Assembly (NCBI GenBank): GCA_014695295.1
Contig: JACJNY010000064.1
Coordinates: 92,659 to 156,658 of the forward strand
Length of the DNA stretch: 64,000 bases
From: Microcoleus sp. FACHB-61
Lineage (GTDB): Bacteria; Cyanobacteriota; Cyanobacteriia; Cyanobacteriales; Microcoleaceae
Direction: 5' to 3'
Shown: positions 56,028 to 64,000 of the stretch, piece by piece
Layout: the number at the start of each line of letters is the position of its first letter
How positions within the stretch are numbered: position 1 is the stretch's first letter
Made by a program: the position numbers and the translations under genes
The notes under the pieces: generated by a model
What the model was told of the DNA's origin: nothing
The model's database searches: none
The model's input: only the letters and a program-made list of their open reading frames with translations

Positions 56028-56372
56028 CTATATTAATTCCCACTGCAAACCAGGCATCAGGCGCTGGAAATTCTTCAAAGATTTACCTTGCCAAGCTATG
56101 TGTTGAGAACCTTGTACCGCCATTTGCACCCGGGCTTTTTGCCGCACTTCGATAATAAATTTCGACAGCATATTGATGCCAGCACTGTTCAAATATTCTA
56201 ACTGCTGCAAATCGAGGGTAATTTTTGCCGGTTCCACCTCGGCCACCTTGCCCAGCAACTGCACTATTGGTGCGTACTCCGCAGGCCCCCTCAGCCTGAG
56301 AGAGCCAACAAAACTAACGGTTGCCGTTGCTGGATCGTACCAGATCCGGTAATCTTCTGTCTTAATTTCCAT
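56028..56372 (-). CDS. slr1659-type regulator (STAS-like anti-anti-sigma protein)
   Basis: About 114 residues from ATG 56372 (MEIKTEDYRIWYDPATATVS); an ATG at 56411 would add 13. It matches the cyanobacterial slr1659 group: VSFVGSLRLRGPAEYAPIVQ, ITLDLQQLEYLNSAGINMLS, where the serine after LN is at the place phosphorylated in SpoIIAA-type STAS proteins, and a C-terminal FQRLMPGLQWELI. It likely switches partners with the ATPase encoded just upstream, with the SpoIIE-type phosphatase resetting it. The partner scheme is inferred from operon content. Confidence 0.85.
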   Translation of the reverse strand: MEIKTEDYRIWYDPATATVSFVGSLRLRGPAEYAPIVQLLGKVAEVEPAKITLDLQQLEYLNSAGINMLSKFIIEVRQKARVQMAVQGSQHIAWQGKSLKNFQRLMPGLQWELI

Positions 56373-56418
56373 TGCGTAAAAAAAAACTTCCTTAGATATT
56401 ATCGATCGCAAGCGTTGC

Positions 56419-56997
56419 TTATACTGTTAATTGCACCATAGTTGTCACCGCAATTACTTCCGGGTCTTTGTGCACGGTCTGGAATTTCCAGCCGATTTTG
56501 GCGGTATAATCGGTGAGCATGGTCAACAAACCCAATCCAGAATCGATACAGCTTTCGTCAGCAGCATTTTTTTCCAACTGCTGAATGTAAAGCTCGCTCG
56601 GCTCGGAAGCCAGCAACTGCTGAATGTAAGCCTGAAACTTGTCCACAGCTTGCGGAGAGATGCTGTTAGCAACTGAGAAAATCACTCCGTCGCTCTCTAA
56701 TTGCAGTTTAAGGTCGATCGGGTACTCTGAGGTTTTATCATTAAACTTCATCGCATTTTCTAATAACTCGTTAGCAATGTAGCTAACAGCGCTTTTTATT
56801 TCAGCTTGTCTTTCAATTGTCGAGGGGTCGTCTTCGTTTCCAGGAAAAAAAGTCGTCAAGTAGTCAGCCAGAAAATCCGCCGACAAACCGTTGTTCCGCC
56901 ACCGCTGCTTGAGGGGAAGCGAACTCGGAGAAAATCCAATTATTAAGTATTCTGGGCTAGGTGACCACTCGATGAAATCGCCGAAAGTCTGAATCAT
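56419..56997 (-). CDS. slr1658-type regulator (GHKL ATPase-like anti-sigma kinase)
   Basis: About 192 residues from ATG 56997 (MIQTFGDFIEWSPSPEYLII); an upstream ATG at 57036 would add 13. The N box of a GHKL ATPase is visible (SAVSYIANELLENAMKFND), followed by a short G-box region (CIDSGLGLLTMLTDYTAKIG). Such small kinases phosphorylate STAS partners, matching the slr1659-type gene 46 bases downstream. The order phosphatase, slr1658, slr1659, cyclase suggests a signalling cassette controlling cAMP output, which is inferred. Confidence 0.85.
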   Translation of the reverse strand: MIQTFGDFIEWSPSPEYLIIGFSPSSLPLKQRWRNNGLSADFLADYLTTFFPGNEDDPSTIERQAEIKSAVSYIANELLENAMKFNDKTSEYPIDLKLQLESDGVIFSVANSISPQAVDKFQAYIQQLLASEPSELYIQQLEKNAADESCIDSGLGLLTMLTDYTAKIGWKFQTVHKDPEVIAVTTMVQLTV

Positions 56998-57074
56998 ATC
57001 GATGTGAGAGGTAAAATGTGAGATGAGGAACATCACTGAATATATTTTAAACTTGAGAAGTGAGATTTAATTAG

Positions 57075-59048
57075 CTATTTTTGTTTGAGTACCAGCAATG
57101 TGATATCATCAAAAACTTTTTGTTCGCCGATGTGCGATCGCACGTCGTTAATTACAGCGTGCCTGATTTCGGCAGCCGAATGCTGCCAATTAATCTCTAT
57201 TACCTCAATTAACCTATCTAAACCATAAAGCAGTTTATCCATATTTTCAGCTTCCGTAATCCCGTCAGTGTAGAGCACTACCACATCTCCTGAATGCAAC
57301 TGCACAATTTTTTCAGCAACAAATTCAGCAATATCTGCATCCAGCCCGATCGGGAAACCCAAATCGATCGTATCAAAGCGCTCGACAGAACCGTTACAGC
57401 GCACGACAATCATTTCTTCGTGCTGGCCGCTCAACTTCAGCATTCCCTGCTTATAGTCTAGCAAAGCAAGGCTGGCGTTTTTATCTGATTTCATGCGCTG
57501 CACATTATCGTAAATTACGCTATTAATAGCGCTTAAAAATTTAACCGGATCTGGTTCATTGTAGGCGAGCAAAGTTCGGACTGCCGTTTGAACCATAATC
57601 ATTAAAACGCCGCTCTCCAATCCGTGTCCAGTCACATCGCCAATGCCAATTTTTACTCTACCTTTGTGCTGGAGTACGTCGTAATAGTCGCCGCCTACTT
57701 CCTCAGCAGCTTCCATAAATCCCGCAATATCTAAGCCGATAACTTCCTTGAGTTCTGGGTCATTTGGCAGCAGCATCTGCTGAATCTTGCGAGTAACGTC
57801 TAGTTCGGCGCTCATGCGGATATTTTCAGCTTTTAGGCGATCGTTGAGCAAAGTAATTTCTTGATTTGCACCAACTAAGGCATCGGCAATCTTGTTAAAC
57901 GCACCCACAACTTGCCCCAGTTCATCTCTGTTAGCAAAAATAATTTTGTGGTCTAGATGGCCATTTGCCATCTTTTTTGACGCTTCGTCAAGAACAAATA
58001 CAGTTTGCATAACTGCCCGGTAAAAAGACACAAATAGATAAATAACCAGGGCTAATATTATTAATACTAAAATGCAAATCAATTGTCTCCGGTTAACAAA
58101 AGTATTAATCCGCTTCTGTAGAAGAAAATCTAACTCGTTTACAGTTTTATCCCCGATCAGAAAGCTTGCATCTAACGCTACCTGGCTCCCATTGATATAA
58201 GTGTAATATTTGATTGATACAGTTTGATATATTGTTTTATTTAGTTGCTTAGTTAGCTGCTTAATCATATAATTAAAATTTTTTAAATCCTGTGTTAATT
58301 TCGGTCGCAGGTTCCCCTGAGGATTATTGCTAAATGCCACCTCCATATTAATTGCCAAATCATCATTTATTTCTCTCAATCTGCTGGAAAGAGTAATGAG
58401 TTGCGCTCTTTCCTCTGGTGTGGCATCGGAACGCAGGCTAATTTTTTGAGAAATCAGCCTAATCTCTGACAAGATTTTTTGGATTTCTGGAATCTTCAGC
58501 AAAGTAGCATCCATCAAATAATAGGTATCTAGATCGGGGTCTAAAATTAGATTAGAAGTATCGCCGACGCGAGCGCTCAGTCTATTAATGTCGGCAGCTA
58601 AACGTTGATATACAAAATCGTAAGTTTCTAAACTCCACTGGCTGCGGCGCAGTTTAAAATTTTGCCAATCTTGATAAATTTTATTAATTTTTTCAGTACA
58701 CATTAATATCTTTCCGAGCTGGCGATCGGTATTAGCTAGGGATTGAAAGTTCGCGTCCATCTTAGCTTCTAAATTTGCCCTGGATTCTGAATTGCTTAAG
58801 TTGGCATTTAAACTCTGATAATTTAATAGTTGAAGTTTCGGTATGTATTCCCTCAACTGGCGCAGCGGGCGCAGGTATTTATTACCGTAGATTTCTTTTT
58901 GGGAAAAATCAACCCTGCTGTTAATTTCGGAAATCAGCAGGTACATGACCAAGGTTAACGGTATTGCAAATAGAAAACCGATTAAGGTAAATTTTTGAGG
59001 ATAGCTCAGCCGATTCATTAAATGGATTCCTAGGGATTTTCTGTTCAT
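57075..59048 (-). CDS. Membrane-bound SpoIIE-type PP2C phosphatase with HAMP domain
   Basis: A 657-residue protein, first gene of the operon. TM1 (about 18-42, FTLIGFLFAIPLTLVMYLLI) and TM2 (about 322-345, LICILVLIILALVIYLFVSF) enclose a helical periplasmic sensor of about 280 residues. HAMP (DEASKKMANGHLDHKI) is followed by a coiled coil and the PP2C domain from about 430, with the metal residues in EEVGGDYYDV, GIGDVTGHGLESG, VVLYTDGITEAEN and FDDITLLVL. It should dephosphorylate the STAS-like protein of the same operon in response to an external signal. Confidence 0.94.
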   Translation of the reverse strand: MNRKSLGIHLMNRLSYPQKFTLIGFLFAIPLTLVMYLLISEINSRVDFSQKEIYGNKYLRPLRQLREYIPKLQLLNYQSLNANLSNSESRANLEAKMDANFQSLANTDRQLGKILMCTEKINKIYQDWQNFKLRRSQWSLETYDFVYQRLAADINRLSARVGDTSNLILDPDLDTYYLMDATLLKIPEIQKILSEIRLISQKISLRSDATPEERAQLITLSSRLREINDDLAINMEVAFSNNPQGNLRPKLTQDLKNFNYMIKQLTKQLNKTIYQTVSIKYYTYINGSQVALDASFLIGDKTVNELDFLLQKRINTFVNRRQLICILVLIILALVIYLFVSFYRAVMQTVFVLDEASKKMANGHLDHKIIFANRDELGQVVGAFNKIADALVGANQEITLLNDRLKAENIRMSAELDVTRKIQQMLLPNDPELKEVIGLDIAGFMEAAEEVGGDYYDVLQHKGRVKIGIGDVTGHGLESGVLMIMVQTAVRTLLAYNEPDPVKFLSAINSVIYDNVQRMKSDKNASLALLDYKQGMLKLSGQHEEMIVVRCNGSVERFDTIDLGFPIGLDADIAEFVAEKIVQLHSGDVVVLYTDGITEAENMDKLLYGLDRLIEVIEINWQHSAAEIRHAVINDVRSHIGEQKVFDDITLLVLKQK

Positions 59049-59579
59049 AGTTGATACATTTAAACAAGATTTAACTAAAAAAGTAGCGATCGCTACTAAA
59101 ATAGTTGTGGGGGCGATCGCTATTGAAAACTACAATGCTACTAGAATTAATCAGCCATAGCTGGCTTAATTTCTAATGTGTTTCCCTCCTGTTGCAACAA
59201 ATTGTGGGGCAGCCCTTCCATATTACCGGCTCAGCTCGCCTCCCACCGTCTAAAACACCTTTAGCAGTTTTGGAACGATGAATAATCATTTGTACAGGAA
59301 TTCTGGGGGACAATTAGAGACTTTTAAGAATATTTACTTAAGCATAAATTTTTCTTAATACCCCGAGACAAAGAGTAAAAATTAAGTAATAACTGGGTTG
59401 TGCAAGTTTCCTGAAACACAACTGCCGGCAGCGAGTAGAAAATACTTGCGCCGCACCAGCAGTCAAGTCGGTTCTGCACAAAGGAACCAACCGCACCAGC
59501 AACAGTGTCTAAATAAGAATCTGCAGTTGAGTGTTCAGGAGCGATCGCGCATTGTGTAAAGTGAGGCAGAGGGCGTATC
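59049..59579. other. Divergent promoter region, no gene seen
   Basis: About 530 bases between the SpoIIE-type operon and a divergent secreted protein. It contains the extended HIP1 palindrome agtagcgatcgctact near 59082-59097 and a second gcgatcgc near 59113. No RNA gene or coding frame was recognised. Confidence 0.5.
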
Positions 59580-60158
59580 ATGAAACGAATCTCCAAAAAT
59601 AACTCTCAAAACAATCAATACCGAGGTGAAAAGCAGCCCAATCCCTTAATATTGGCTTCGGTGCTAACAGGAATTCTGGCGTGGGAAATGTATCCGGCGC
59701 TAATACACACCGCAGCAGCTAACACGGGCGCTCTCAAAAATTCCCTTGCCCAGTTGGAAAGCCAACAGCAGCAAACCGCGCAGCAATTTTCCTCAGCGGC
59801 GGTGCCCCCAAAAATCAGCTATTCGGTATTTGCACTCAATAGTCCAACTTCCGAACCGGGAAATTTGGCCGAGGGTACGCGCCAAAATCCACCGAACAAA
59901 TTGCCCGAAACCGTAGCAGCAGCAGTTCGCCGAGAGTTGTCACGTTCCACTGGCATTGCTGCTGACAAGTTGAAAGTAACTGAATCGAGCGGACAAAGCT
60001 GGTCGAATACTTGCTTAGGGCTCGAGACAACTGATGAAATTTGCGGTCAAATGATTGTCGAAGGTTGGCGGGTTGTGGTTTCTGATGGCCGCCAAACGTG
60101 GGTTTACCGCACTAATGCTAGGGGAAATATCTTGCGTTTGGAAAAAAAAGGTAGTTAG
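59580..60158 (+). CDS. Exported cyanobacterial hypothetical protein
   Basis: A 192-residue protein with a hydrophobic N-terminal anchor (PLILASVLTGILAWEMYPAL, residues 21-40), a Gln/Ser-rich spacer and a conserved C-terminal domain of about 85 residues. This domain (KLPETVAAAVRRELSRSTGI, SGQSWSNTCLGLETTDEICG, GWRVVVSDGRQTWVYRTNAR) is widespread in cyanobacteria as a free secreted domain. Two cysteines may form a disulfide. Function unknown. Confidence 0.75.
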   Translation: MKRISKNNSQNNQYRGEKQPNPLILASVLTGILAWEMYPALIHTAAANTGALKNSLAQLESQQQQTAQQFSSAAVPPKISYSVFALNSPTSEPGNLAEGTRQNPPNKLPETVAAAVRRELSRSTGIAADKLKVTESSGQSWSNTCLGLETTDEICGQMIVEGWRVVVSDGRQTWVYRTNARGNILRLEKKGS

Positions 60159-60196
60159 GTAAATGTACTCCTGTGAAATAAAAAATTTACTCTTTG

Positions 60197-60221
60197 TGGA
60201 ACAGGCATCTTGCCTGTTCCA
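60197..60221. repeat. Palindromic repeat tggaacaggca/tgcctgttcca
   Basis: An 11-base perfect stem (60197-60207, 60211-60221) with a three-base loop, extended by tttg/caaa outside. This is the free-standing, non-coding version of the repeat that lies in frame in the RibD-type gene at 32460-32562. It is located between two convergent genes. Confidence 0.88.
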
Positions 60222-60284
60222 CCAAAAGTAAATTTTCTTGTGGGAAGCTTTTTGTGGGGTGGACACGCGAGTCCGCCCCTTACA

Positions 60285-61376
60285 TCAACCTGGGAGTTGG
60301 TTTCTTTCGATGATGCCGCCGCCCAACAGCACATCCCCGTCATACCAAACAGCCGCCTGTCCGGGGGTAATGCTCAACTGCGGTTCGTCAAAAATCAACT
60401 TCACTCTTGTACTGCCGGCTTTTTCCTCTGCTTGGGAGGGTTCCACAGGAATAATAGTAGCGGGCACGGGGTGCGATCGATATCGAATCTGTACCTGAGC
60501 CCGAATCGGAGCTGTCGGTGCAGCCACAGAAACCCAATTCACTTTCTGGACTGTACATTCAGATTCTACCGCCAACTGCCGATCGCCCACAATTACCCGA
60601 TTGCCAGCAGCATCGAGTTCAATAACGTACAGCGGTTCCGGTGCAGCAATACCGAGTCCCTTCCGCTGACCGATAGTGTAGTGGTGTACGCCGTCGTGCT
60701 GTCCGAGCACCCGCCCTGACTTGTCCACAATGTCACCCTTTTGCGGCGCAATGTACTTGTCCAGAAAAGCCCGCATCGAACCGTTACTTTCCACCAAGCA
60801 CAAATCCTGACTTTCCGGCTTATCAGCAGTCGTCAAGCCAAATTCCGCCGCAATTCTGCGAGTTTCTGTCTTGGTAATTTCCCCCAAAGGAAACTCCGTA
60901 CCCGCCAACAAATCCTGTGTTAGATCGTACAAGAAATAAGACTGATCTTTCGCAGGGTCGATCGCCCGCAGCAACTGATAGCGACCCGTCTCAGCATCGT
61001 AAGTAATCCGAGCATAGTGCCCTGTAGCGATCTTTTCAATTCCCAGTTCTTCGCGAGCATACTTGAGCATCGGCCCGAACTTCACAGTTTTATTGCACTG
61101 CGAACAAGGCAGAGGCGTAACTCCTGCACTGTAACCCTCCACCAAATAATCGACAATACTTGCCTGAAAGACCTCGCGGCTGTCAACAATGTGGTGGGGA
61201 ACGCCCAAATCTTCGCAAATTTTAGCGGCATCGACCATTCCCTCAGAGCAACACTGACCTTTGCCCTTCATCAACCACAGCGTTAAACCCACCACTTCAT
61301 ATCCCTGATGGTGTAAAATTGCGGCTGCTGCGGAACTATCGACCCCCCCGGAGAGGCCTACAACAATCTTGTTCAT
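60285..61376 (-). CDS. mnmA: tRNA-specific 2-thiouridylase
   Basis: Thiolates U34 of Lys, Glu and Gln tRNAs in the cytosol, using ATP and a persulfide. Start ATG 61376 gives the family N-terminus [20 protein letters not shown] with the PP-loop SGGVDSS. Catalytic cysteines are in [15 protein letters not shown] and in [31 protein letters not shown], the [12 protein letters not shown] strand and the C-terminal [16 protein letters not shown] are also typical. Length about 363 residues, normal. Upstream on the same strand lies a HEARO-like RNA (61584-61834). Confidence 0.96.
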   Translation of the reverse strand: MNKIVVGLSGGVDSSAAAAILHHQGYEVVGLTLWLMKGKGQCCSEGMVDAAKICEDLGVPHHIVDSREVFQASIVDYLVEGYSAGVTPLPCSQCNKTVKFGPMLKYAREELGIEKIATGHYARITYDAETGRYQLLRAIDPAKDQSYFLYDLTQDLLAGTEFPLGEITKTETRRIAAEFGLTTADKPESQDLCLVESNGSMRAFLDKYIAPQKGDIVDKSGRVLGQHDGVHHYTIGQRKGLGIAAPEPLYVIELDAAGNRVIVGDRQLAVESECTVQKVNWVSVAAPTAPIRAQVQIRYRSHPVPATIIPVEPSQAEEKAGSTRVKLIFDEPQLSITPGQAAVWYDGDVLLGGGIIERNQLPG

Positions 61377-61583
61377 AAAAAAAATCGGTAAGTGGGAAAC
61401 GAGCGTCACAAAGAGTGTACAGAGGGAAACGACCCTTCGGCTACGCTCTGGGCATCGCTCGGGGATTTCAATAAGCGAGTGAATCTTTCCATTACCGCCT
61501 TGGGATTGCTAGATTCGGTGTACTTTTGTTATGTACTTTCGATGGGACAATTACCATCTCAAATTTTGCAACCCTGTACGCAT

Positions 61584-61834
61584 AATGTTTGCTCCTTTAT
61601 GAGCCTCCCTTTCGGGGTGATGTTAGCTTCGACAAAGTTAACGGTCGGTACTATATCTAGGACACTGATTTAACCCAATAAGTCTGTTTAATCCTAGATT
61701 TCTAGAGCAAGGAACTAGCTTCGCATCCCCTGGTAGGTCTTGAACTCTTACCGTTAACGTAGTACGCGAGGTACTGAGTCTGGTCAACTGTGACTTAAGT
61801 CTTAGGCTAAAAGCCCAGTGTCTTTAGAGCTGGG
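61584..61834 (-). ncRNA. Second HEARO/omega-like RNA, without a nuclease gene
   Basis: Read on the minus strand, this intergenic stretch begins with hairpin CCCAG...CTGGG (61834-61814) whose loop contains AAAGAC, followed by GGGCT, TAAGTCACAGTTGACC, CTCAGTA and ACCTACC. The IscB-linked RNA at 13188 shows the same motifs in the same order (AAGAC loop, GGGCT, TAAATCTCAGAATTACC, CTCGGTA, ACCTACC). A CCCC-GAAA-GGG GNRA hairpin lies at 61616-61607, as in omega RNAs. It is followed at ATG 61583 only by a ten-codon frame (MRTGLQNLRW, stop), so no IscB is encoded. The alternative is a TnpB-type element end on the plus strand. The guide position would be ttctctccaaccgtcaacga. Confidence 0.5.
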
Positions 61835-61965
61835 TCGTTGACGGTTGGAGAGAAATTGCTATTTTACTGTTACTTTGTTCGATCGAGCTAATTCATTGTA
61901 GCACTAAAATACTACAAACTGCGACTGCTGCTGTTAGCTGAACGCTTACCACCACTGTAATCTAA

Positions 61966-63615
61966 ATGACTATTCAAAAATTTGTTGTTACCGCCGACCA
62001 AATGCGGCAAATAGAAACCCGAATCTTTGCCGCTGGAATGCCAGTAGCAGCTTTAATGGAAAAAGTCGCGGGACTGATTGCCCTACGCATTCAGGCGCTT
62101 TTAAAGGGGGAAGGAAGTTCGGCAACTAGCAGTGTACGGGATTTAACGGACAGAAGGAAAAGCCCAGAAGGGAAAAATATTGTTAATTCTCAATTGCCAG
62201 TTATCGGCGTATTGGTAGGGCCGGGACACAACGGTGGCGATGCTTTGGTTGTTGCCCGCGAATTGCACTTTCAAGGATTTCAAGTAGTTATTTACTGCCC
62301 GTTTTCTAAACTCAAAGATCTCACAAAAACTCACGCTGATTATGCGCGTTCTTTAAATATTCCATTTGTTGACAAAATTGAACGGCTGAAAAACTGCGAT
62401 TTGCTCGTAGATGGTTTATTTGGCTTTGGATTAGAACGAGAAATTACTAACCCCACAGCCGCTGCTATTGACGAAATAAATAATTTAAACATCCCCGTTT
62501 TCAGTATAGACATTCCCTCGGGAATTCATACAGATACCGGAGAAGTTTTGGGAACAGCAATCCGGGCAAAACATACATTATGTTTGGGTTTGTGGAAAAT
62601 GGCATTTCTGCAAGACCGAGCGTTAGAATATATCGGCAGTTCAGAATTAATTGATTTTGATATTCCTGCAGCAGATATTGCAGCAATATTGGGCGAAACG
62701 CCAGCAATACAACGCATTACAAAAGCATGGGCAACTCAGCATTTGCCGTTACGCCGATCGCCAATTTCGCACAAATACACCAACGGTCACTTACTAATTA
62801 TTGCAGGTTCCCGCCGCTACACCGGAGCCGCAATTTTGGCAGCATTGGGAGCAAGAGCTAGCGGCATCGGAATGCTGTCAATTGCCGTTCCTGAGTCGAT
62901 TAAACCCATGTTGAGCAGTCAGTTGCCAGAGGCATTAGTTATAGGATGTCCCGAAACCCAGAGCGGTGCAATTAGCGAATTGCCAGTAGCAATAGATTTG
63001 AGCAGCTATGATGCGATCGCCGCAGGGCCTGGTCTGACATTGGAAGCGGCAATAGCTGTAGAATCTGTACTGGAGAGCGATCGACCTCTGGTTTTAGATG
63101 CTGACGGTTTAAATATCCTCGCTCAACTCGGCACAGTCCCGATTTTGTCCGAACGCTCAGCAGTGACAATTATCACGCCTCACCCGGGCGAATTCAAGCG
63201 TTTATTTCCCGAATTAGCCGAGCAAACGGGCGATGATCGAATTGCCGCAGCTCAAGCAGCAGCTCAGCTTTGCGGTGCAACGGTATTGCTCAAAGGAGCA
63301 AAAGTTTGCATAAGCTGTCAAGATGAGGGCGATTCCCTACGGGATAGCTACGCTTCACGTACCTTCACCTACCTCAATCCCGAAAGCACCCCAGCCCTCG
63401 CCAGAGGCGGCAGCGGCGACGTTCTCACAGGCTTGTTAGGGGGACTATTAGCAACAGCGATCGCCCACAATTCTCCCCAAAAATCAGTTGCAGCAACAGC
63501 AGTTTGGTGGCACGCTCAAGCCGGAATCATGGCTGCCAAAGAACGGACAGAATTAGGAGTAGATGCCTTTACTTTGACACAGTATTTAATTCCAACATTG
63601 CGAGAATTTTCTTAG
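61966..63615 (+). CDS. nnr: Bifunctional NAD(P)H-hydrate epimerase / ADP-dependent dehydratase
   Basis: Repairs hydrated NADH and NADPH. The N-terminal epimerase half has GPGHNGGDALVVARELHFQG, FGFGLEREI and VFSIDIPSGIHTDTGEVLG; the C-terminal dehydratase half has HLLIIAGSRRYTGAAILAAL, VLDADGLNIL, TIITPHPGEFKRLF and ARGGSGDVLTGLLGGLLA, where the Asp of GSGDVL is catalytic. The 549-residue length is slightly above normal because of an insertion near residues 50-75 (SSATSSVRDLTDRRKSPEG) encoded by a dispersed repeat that also lies at 34621-34654. Start ATG 61966. It stands alone. Confidence 0.95.
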   Translation: MTIQKFVVTADQMRQIETRIFAAGMPVAALMEKVAGLIALRIQALLKGEGSSATSSVRDLTDRRKSPEGKNIVNSQLPVIGVLVGPGHNGGDALVVARELHFQGFQVVIYCPFSKLKDLTKTHADYARSLNIPFVDKIERLKNCDLLVDGLFGFGLEREITNPTAAAIDEINNLNIPVFSIDIPSGIHTDTGEVLGTAIRAKHTLCLGLWKMAFLQDRALEYIGSSELIDFDIPAADIAAILGETPAIQRITKAWATQHLPLRRSPISHKYTNGHLLIIAGSRRYTGAAILAALGARASGIGMLSIAVPESIKPMLSSQLPEALVIGCPETQSGAISELPVAIDLSSYDAIAAGPGLTLEAAIAVESVLESDRPLVLDADGLNILAQLGTVPILSERSAVTIITPHPGEFKRLFPELAEQTGDDRIAAAQAAAQLCGATVLLKGAKVCISCQDEGDSLRDSYASRTFTYLNPESTPALARGGSGDVLTGLLGGLLATAIAHNSPQKSVAATAVWWHAQAGIMAAKERTELGVDAFTLTQYLIPTLREFS

Positions 63616-63642
63616 TAAACAATCAACAGTAGTTGGTAGGAT

Positions 63643-63770
63643 GCGCACCTTTGTATTTTGTAGGGTGCGCACCGCGCAACTTACCCGTTGGTTTTTAGTT
63701 AGGTGCGCACCGCGCACCTTTGTATTTTGTAGGGCGCGCACCGCGTACCTTACCCGTTGGTTTTTAGTGA
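63643..63770. repeat. Two tandem copies of a 69-base repeat
   Basis: Copy 1 starts at 63643 and copy 2 at 63712 (period 69). Each reads gcgcacctttgtattttgta, then gggtgcgcaccgcgc-type palindrome, then ttacccgttggtttttag. The palindrome belongs to the family also seen near 16.68 and 35.05 kb. The rest to the right edge has three gagtgacactc-like units near 63838-63875 and no gene was seen. Confidence 0.9.
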
Positions 63771-64000
63771 CGACGGAAGTGTTCATAAAAATCCTAGGAC
63801 TTGCATTCCTCACTACAAACCAAAGGGTAACTCAAACGAGTGACACTCAAATGAGTGACACTCGAAAAAGTGACTGTGCATTCACAATTGGAGTTTAGAC
63901 TAAGCAGGTCAAAAAATACGCTCGCTGTGAGACTAGCGAACAGTTCTCAAGAACGGCAATGGTCGCTGGCGATCAGCTATCAGACTCAACCATAAGATAA

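Noticed and set aside
61801..61850. Right end of an IS200/IS605 TnpB element on the plus strand
   Set aside because: The CTTTAG-loop hairpin is compatible with this, but no TnpB coding sequence precedes it, and the minus-strand reading matches the IscB RNA motifs over a longer span. Kept only as an alternative.

Overview
The window looks like the chromosome of a filamentous, non-heterocystous (Oscillatoriales-type) cyanobacterium. It carries psaE (photosystem I), ndhO (cyanobacterial NDH-1), bilin- and flavin-type light sensors, slr1658/slr1659-type regulators, many HIP1-like gcgatcgc octamers and several families of heptanucleotide tandem repeats. Most genes are chromosomal housekeeping or signalling genes. 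No ribosomal or transfer RNA gene and no CRISPR array was seen.

Layout. 1-11.5 kb: lipA (cut by the left edge), a single-domain response regulator, a PfkB sugar kinase, a CapA-family protein, a HEAT-repeat protein, a glycosyltransferase, map, a broken four-helix-bundle gene, an LD-carboxypeptidase and a secreted PPC-type protein. 11.6-13.2 kb: an intact IscB RNA-guided nuclease gene with its structured HEARO/omega RNA upstream. 13.3-18.6 kb: a DUF421 protein, hemE, a MITE-rich intergenic region, an NAD-dependent epimerase and a B12-type radical SAM protein. 18.7-24.3 kb: an accessory block with two PIN toxin-antitoxin pairs around htpX, a small membrane protein and a NACHT NTPase gene interrupted by one in-frame TAG. 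24.4-36.1 kb: ftsH, tspO-like, M48 peptidase, histidine kinase, COG3146 acetyltransferase-like protein, RibD-type reductase, psaE-mutM, ndhO and mdh. 36.1-38.2 kb: a gene desert holding a histidine-kinase relic. 38.2-46.9 kb: two very large convergent sensors, a kinase with a DXCF-type cyanobacteriochrome GAF domain and a GGDEF-EAL protein with a LOV-type PAS domain. 47.5-54.2 kb: acnB, a decayed toxin-antitoxin pair, a cupin, a pentapeptide protein and a peptide-binding lipoprotein. 54.5-59 kb: a four-gene partner-switching operon (SpoIIE-type phosphatase, slr1658-type ATPase, slr1659-type STAS-like protein, PAS-adenylate cyclase). 59.6-64 kb: a secreted hypothetical protein, mnmA, a second HEARO-like RNA without a nuclease gene, and the nnr NAD(P)HX-repair gene.

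Three themes stand out. First, there are two HEARO/omega-type RNAs: one (minus, about 12.9-13.2 kb) heads a complete IscB, while the other (minus, about 61.6-61.8 kb) shares its 5' scaffold motifs but has only a vestigial reading frame and lies upstream of mnmA. Second, short palindromic and heptameric repeats have entered genes without breaking the reading frame: lipA, the PfkB kinase, ldcA, the RibD-type reductase, mutM, the EAL domain of the LOV protein and nnr all carry non-family peptide segments encoded by repeat-like DNA, and heptamer arrays run right up to or into the start codons of the glycosyltransferase, ldcA and mdh. Third, the signalling content (predicted blue/green and blue light sensors tied to a histidine kinase and to c-di-GMP, plus a SpoIIE/cAMP module) suggests light-linked behaviour such as motility or sessility; this last statement is inference.
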